DNA from: a virus
Strand: one strand, 5' to 3'
Virus record (IMG/VR): IMGVR_UViG_3300002161_000764
Location: 3,514-67,513 of that record
Length of the DNA stretch: 64,000 nucleotides
A program made the position numbers and the translations under genes. The notes under the pieces were generated by a model that made no database searches, was not told where the DNA came from, and was given only the letters and a program-made list of their open reading frames with translations. Below, one piece after another: positions 60,738 to 64,000 of this stretch. Within the stretch, counting starts at the first letter, position 1. Every line of letters begins with the position of its first letter.

Positions 60738-60745
60738 CATAAATA
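60738..60745 (+). promoter_or_regulatory. Late promoter-like CATAAATA (plus strand)
   Basis: CATAAATA 23 bases before the nucleotidyltransferase ATG at 60769. Probably drives the whole plus-strand baseplate unit. Confidence 0.6.
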
Positions 60746-60768
60746 CCTAAAGTCCCATGGAGATAAGT

Positions 60769-61452
60769 ATGGAATTCTTGTCAGAAGAAGAAAAGGCAGA
60801 GAAAATTGGTTATCAAGACAAGCGAGTTGTTGTCATGGTTGGTCGTTTTCAGCCTCCAACGCGTGGGCACTACAAGGTTATTGACGCGATGAAGTCATTC
60901 ATCAGGTCAAACCCAGACCTTGACCTTGATAGGATGCCAGTAGTTGTCATTGTAGCAGGAAGCAAGTCTGATTCAGATAAGAAAAGAAATCCACTCAGTG
61001 GCGATGACCGTAAGAAATTCATGGAAAGTTCTGGAAAAGCAAATGGGGTAACTTTTCTGATTGCACCCAATGCATTTGCTGCCTTCACAAAGGTAAGAGA
61101 AGAAGGAATGGAGCCCATCGCAGTTGCTTGTGGTGAGGACCGTGAAAAGGACTATCTAAAGATTCTAGATAAGCACTTCAGGGATGAGGATGATGAGCCA
61201 ATTGAACATCATGTAATCTCGCTGGACCGCGACTTTGATACTGAAAAAGATGATGGTGAAGACTATTTTAATATGGTCATTGACATGATAAACAATGGCG
61301 ATGAAATAGATGATAACCAAATAAGCGGATCATTAGCACGTCATGCAGTAAAGAATGATCAGTTAGATGCTTTTGCATACATTGTTGGGCTAGACGCAAA
61401 GAAGAAGTTGGCAGAAAAACTATTTGACAAAGTGAAGGAGGCTATTGAATGA
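60769..61452 (+). CDS. Nucleotidyltransferase (NMNAT/cytidylyltransferase-like)
   Basis: 227 residues from the ATG at 60769 (RBS GGAG 6 bases upstream; an ATG at 60757 is in frame). Signature GRFQPPTRGHYKVI (TxGH, residues 31-34) and NQISGSLAR (ISxxxxR, ~185-191) are the two nucleotide-binding motifs of the HIGH/ISSTxxR superfamily. Both are intact, so adenylyl or cytidylyl transfer is plausible; the substrate could be NMN. It overlaps gp48-like by 4 bases and has a late promoter, unusual for a metabolic enzyme. Confidence 0.87.
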   Translation: MEFLSEEEKAEKIGYQDKRVVVMVGRFQPPTRGHYKVIDAMKSFIRSNPDLDLDRMPVVVIVAGSKSDSDKKRNPLSGDDRKKFMESSGKANGVTFLIAPNAFAAFTKVREEGMEPIAVACGEDREKDYLKILDKHFRDEDDEPIEHHVISLDRDFDTEKDDGEDYFNMVIDMINNGDEIDDNQISGSLARHAVKNDQLDAFAYIVGLDAKKKLAEKLFDKVKEAIE

Positions 61453-62657
61453 TAAAGAGCCTCATTACGAGCGCAGTTTCTTCTGCTTTACCACTTGCCG
61501 TGAATAACACTGTTGGCGATGTAAAAACAAAAATTGCTGAACTAGGTAGCAAAGTCAAAAATGTTTTCAATAATTCTGGACCATTTACAAAACTTGGTGC
61601 CAATGCACCATCTCTTACAAGCACGGCGAAGGAGCAACTTTTAGCCAGAACAGACTTGAAGGCAATTGCGCCAAATATGACAACTCAGGATATAGATGAG
61701 AAGATTAGAGATATGGCAGGTAACCCGTGGCAGGGGACTGAACTTGACTCTGATGCTGCTACAAAATTGGTGCAAGATGCTGTTGACCAAGATGTCACCG
61801 CTGCACAGATGAAACAGGCTAAGAATGAGAATGCTCCAGTAGAACAGGATTTATCGCACATAATAAAACTTACTGAGGTATGGTCAAGTTTAGAGGTGCC
61901 ATTTAGAATTATGCCTGAAATTACTGAAAGTCGTTCAGTTGAATATGAAGCGGTGCAACCTCCCCAATCACCATCTGCATTTCAGAAATACAAAGGAACA
62001 ACAAATACCCAGTGGACAGTAAATGCCACGTTTATCTGTAGAACGTCTGCTGAAGCAACAAACAATTTGATTTTCTTGAACCGGCTTAGAGGGTGGACAA
62101 TGCCATTCTTCGGTTCTAAACTTTCAAGATATGGACAAGAGTGGGCTTCACGGCTTGGAGCACCTCCTCCAGTTCTAATTCTAGAAGGCTGGCGACAGAA
62201 TATGCTTGGGCCTACTTATGTTGTAATTACTTCCCTAAACTGGAACTTTCCGCGCGATGTTGACTATATTCCTGCATATGAAATTGATTCTGCTGATACT
62301 GGGGAAATAATGTACCGTGATGACACAACACCAAACATACCATTTCCAACGGTGATGCAACTGCAAATTCAACTTGTTGAAGCCTTCTCTACTGACCAAG
62401 TTAATGGATTTGACTTACCTAAGTTTAGGGCAGGAAAGTATAAAGAAGCATTTGAGCGACTTCCACGTGGACAAGCAGGCACTATTACTGAGTGGGCAGA
62501 AGATGTACAGCAAGAAGCACAGCAAGTTGGCAGCGGCCAAACAAACGTCACATCTGAGAGTACTTCTCCTCCATCTGAGCCTGAAGCAGTTCAGTACACA
62601 AGCCCAGAAGAACCTCTAACGAACCGTACTGGTGGCTATTATGGTGGAGGTGAATAA
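61449..62657 (+). CDS. 48: Baseplate tail tube cap-like protein (gp48)
   Basis: 402 residues (T4 364). Central region TEVWSSLEVPFRIMPEITES, SVEYEAVQPPQSPSAFQKYK and NATFICRTSAEATNNLIFLN followed by RLRGWTMPFFG, as I know it from gp48-type proteins of distant T4 relatives. The C-terminus is a Ser/Pro-rich tail. It should sit on the hub and contact the tape measure and gp54. Assignment by motif memory; gp54 is the alternative. Confidence 0.78.
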   Translation: MIKSLITSAVSSALPLAVNNTVGDVKTKIAELGSKVKNVFNNSGPFTKLGANAPSLTSTAKEQLLARTDLKAIAPNMTTQDIDEKIRDMAGNPWQGTELDSDAATKLVQDAVDQDVTAAQMKQAKNENAPVEQDLSHIIKLTEVWSSLEVPFRIMPEITESRSVEYEAVQPPQSPSAFQKYKGTTNTQWTVNATFICRTSAEATNNLIFLNRLRGWTMPFFGSKLSRYGQEWASRLGAPPPVLILEGWRQNMLGPTYVVITSLNWNFPRDVDYIPAYEIDSADTGEIMYRDDTTPNIPFPTVMQLQIQLVEAFSTDQVNGFDLPKFRAGKYKEAFERLPRGQAGTITEWAEDVQQEAQQVGSGQTNVTSESTSPPSEPEAVQYTSPEEPLTNRTGGYYGGGE

Positions 62658-63034
62658 TGGCTGAAAAAAATAGCACACTTGTAAAAACTTCAAGATACGT
62701 TGCTGGAGGCACCTCCGAAGTAAACAGGAATGCAATTGAATGGTGGGAAAAAAATACCATTAATCGTGATCCTTCAGACACATCCTATGTTGTAGAAAAG
62801 CGCTTTGAGGGGCGTTTAGATATGATAATTGCAGTCAATATAGGTGAACAATTTTCTAGATATTGGTGGGTTGTTGCTATGATGAATAGTGTTCTTGACC
62901 CATTCAATGAAGTGAAAGAAGGAAGAGTTCTATATCTTCCAACAAAAGAACGGCTGCAAAGTATGCTTACTGGAAAAATGGGTGGCATACCTTCAACTCG
63001 ACAAGTTCCAATATCAATATTACCAATAGTATAA
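62657..63034 (+). CDS. 53: Baseplate wedge subunit gp53-like
   Basis: 125 residues (T4 196). LysM-like core: RLDMIIAVNIGEQFSRYWWV followed by VAMMNSVLDPFNEVKEGRVL and YLPTKERL. It probably clamps neighbouring wedges. Coupled to gp48 by a TAATG overlap. Confidence 0.85.
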   Translation: MAEKNSTLVKTSRYVAGGTSEVNRNAIEWWEKNTINRDPSDTSYVVEKRFEGRLDMIIAVNIGEQFSRYWWVVAMMNSVLDPFNEVKEGRVLYLPTKERLQSMLTGKMGGIPSTRQVPISILPIV

Positions 63035-64000
63035 ATGACAGATCCAAAAACCACCACGTCGTACGAGTTGTTTAATCCACTCGACGCATTTTCAACATAT
63101 TCAACTCACTTCGTTATACTTGCGGCTCGTACCACAGAGAATGCAAGGCTGTTTACAGAAGTTGAAAGAAACGTTGAAACACTTGCTGCTATAGATGCGA
63201 CGCCTGCACTGGGGGACAAAGTAAACTACCCAGGAGCAAAGGGTGATGTATTTCTTGTGATTGATACCCGCAGATTCTCGCAGTATACTGTTGAGAATAT
63301 GAAATATGAGGTTTTGATAAATGGGCTGTCAAAGGGGCAATCACACGCAAACTTAGCGACTTTGGTCGAAATGACTGTGCTAGATAGCGTTGGAATTTCT
63401 TTCATCAACTACATGCAATGGCTGATGGATTCAAAAATGCAGACCAATTTTGACGGTATGATTTTCTTGATTCGCGTCATATTCGTCGGTCACCTAGAAG
63501 ATGGCACATCTCAAACTGTGCAGGATATTACTATTCCCGCCCACCTCTTTAAGATGGAGGTCAATCTTGATTATGCGAAGGGCATTTATAATTTAGAGTT
63601 TATGCCAAATACGAATTTCTCAATTAGCGAACATCGTAGGTGGCTAAACATTGGTACTGCATCGAGTTATTTTACTGGTGATGGAAACAAGACGCTTGGT
63701 GGACTTATTGATTCTTTTGAAGTTAGACTAAATGAAGAATCTTCAAAAAATTACAATGCACTACAACCACTGCTGAAGCAGGCTGGTAGGCCGCCGGCCC
63801 AGACAACGGGTAAATTTGGAAGACTTGTAAAGTATCAAATTACTGTTCCAGAAGATTGGAGAAAATTCACATTTACTGGAGCAAGTGTGAATGCGGCAGA
63901 GGAAAGAAACTTTGTTGATGAATTGAAAAAGCAAGAGTCTGCAAAGACAGAACAACAGAAAAAACAGTCTTCACCTAGCGATGGTACGTCTGCGCCCACA
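63035..64000 (+). CDS. Virion/baseplate protein, 3' end outside window
   Basis: 322 residues readable from an ATG directly after the gp53 stop (TAAATG): MTDPKTTTSYELFNPLDAFS, then FVILAARTTENARLF, FINYMQWLMDSKMQTNFDGM and VNLDYAKGIYNLEFMPNTNF. The readable end is Gln/Lys/Ser-rich. Operon position suggests a large baseplate or hub protein, but I do not recognise the family. Confidence 0.8.
   Translation, partial: MTDPKTTTSYELFNPLDAFSTYSTHFVILAARTTENARLFTEVERNVETLAAIDATPALGDKVNYPGAKGDVFLVIDTRRFSQYTVENMKYEVLINGLSKGQSHANLATLVEMTVLDSVGISFINYMQWLMDSKMQTNFDGMIFLIRVIFVGHLEDGTSQTVQDITIPAHLFKMEVNLDYAKGIYNLEFMPNTNFSISEHRRWLNIGTASSYFTGDGNKTLGGLIDSFEVRLNEESSKNYNALQPLLKQAGRPPAQTTGKFGRLVKYQITVPEDWRKFTFTGASVNAAEERNFVDELKKQESAKTEQQKKQSSPSDGTSAPT

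Noticed and set aside
1-64000. tRNA genes, rRNA, integrase or attachment sites
   Set aside because: None recognised by reading; the segment is continuous structural and replication coding sequence. Small tRNAs could be missed without a covariance search.

Overview
The window is a late-gene segment of a large T4-like myovirus genome (about 40-43% GC, almost no non-coding DNA). The diagnostic set is complete enough to be certain: large terminase (gp17), head completion nuclease (gp4), tail tube (gp19) and sheath (gp18), neck/tail completion proteins (gp13, gp14, gp15), portal (gp20), prohead protease (gp21), scaffold (gp22), major capsid (gp23), a long tape measure protein, baseplate proteins (gp26-, gp48-, gp53- and gp54-like), recombination nuclease subunits gp46/gp47 and the late sigma factor gp55. 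Protein sizes, shared protein modules and gene order resemble the distant (marine/freshwater, cyanophage-type) T4 relatives more than coliphage T4 itself. Nothing in the window identifies the host.

Layout. 1-12135 (minus): adhesin/fibre region with two LamG-repeat genes (one cut by the window edge), the larger ending in a glycine-rich domain, and three fibre paralogues with a nearly identical N-terminal cassette. 12234-14341: terminase coupled to an alpha/beta hydrolase. 14376-22299: a tightly overlapping array of small genes, most beginning with an MKxxELLxE-type leader. 22396-25252: gp4, gp54-like, gp19. 25365-26951 (plus): Vsr-like homing endonuclease. 26943-28900: second block of leader-bearing small genes. 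29011-36478: sheath, gp15, gp14, GIY-YIG endonuclease, gp13. 36551-40569: small metabolic/unknown genes (DEDDh exonuclease, MazG-like) and one fibre-like protein. 40844-47593: head module gp23-gp22-core proteins-gp21-GIY-YIG-gp20. 47606-51796: tape measure and, divergently, gp26 plus an overlapping small frame. 51800-56207: poorly known genes including a PD-(D/E)XK nuclease with an overlapping GIY-YIG gene. 56259-60632: gp46, gp47, Vsr-like endonuclease, gp55. 60769-64000 (plus): nucleotidyltransferase, gp48-like, gp53-like and a cut structural gene.

How it works together: gp55 presumably directs the host polymerase to short TAAATA-type late promoters, more than 20 of which lie just upstream of genes here, on both strands. 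Strong hairpin terminators close the gp19, gp18, gp23 and core-protein units. The most interesting feature is that about 20 small proteins, plus gp21 and gp23, carry N-terminal sequences of the T4 capsid-targeting type ending in the (L/I)xE cleavage motif of the gp21 protease. They are therefore good candidates for a large, diversified set of internal head proteins packaged and delivered with the DNA. Other points of note are a possible -1 frameshift at the end of gp26, nested carbohydrate-binding-like domains in the neck protein, Ig-like modules shared by sheath and neck, and five free-standing homing endonucleases next to core genes.
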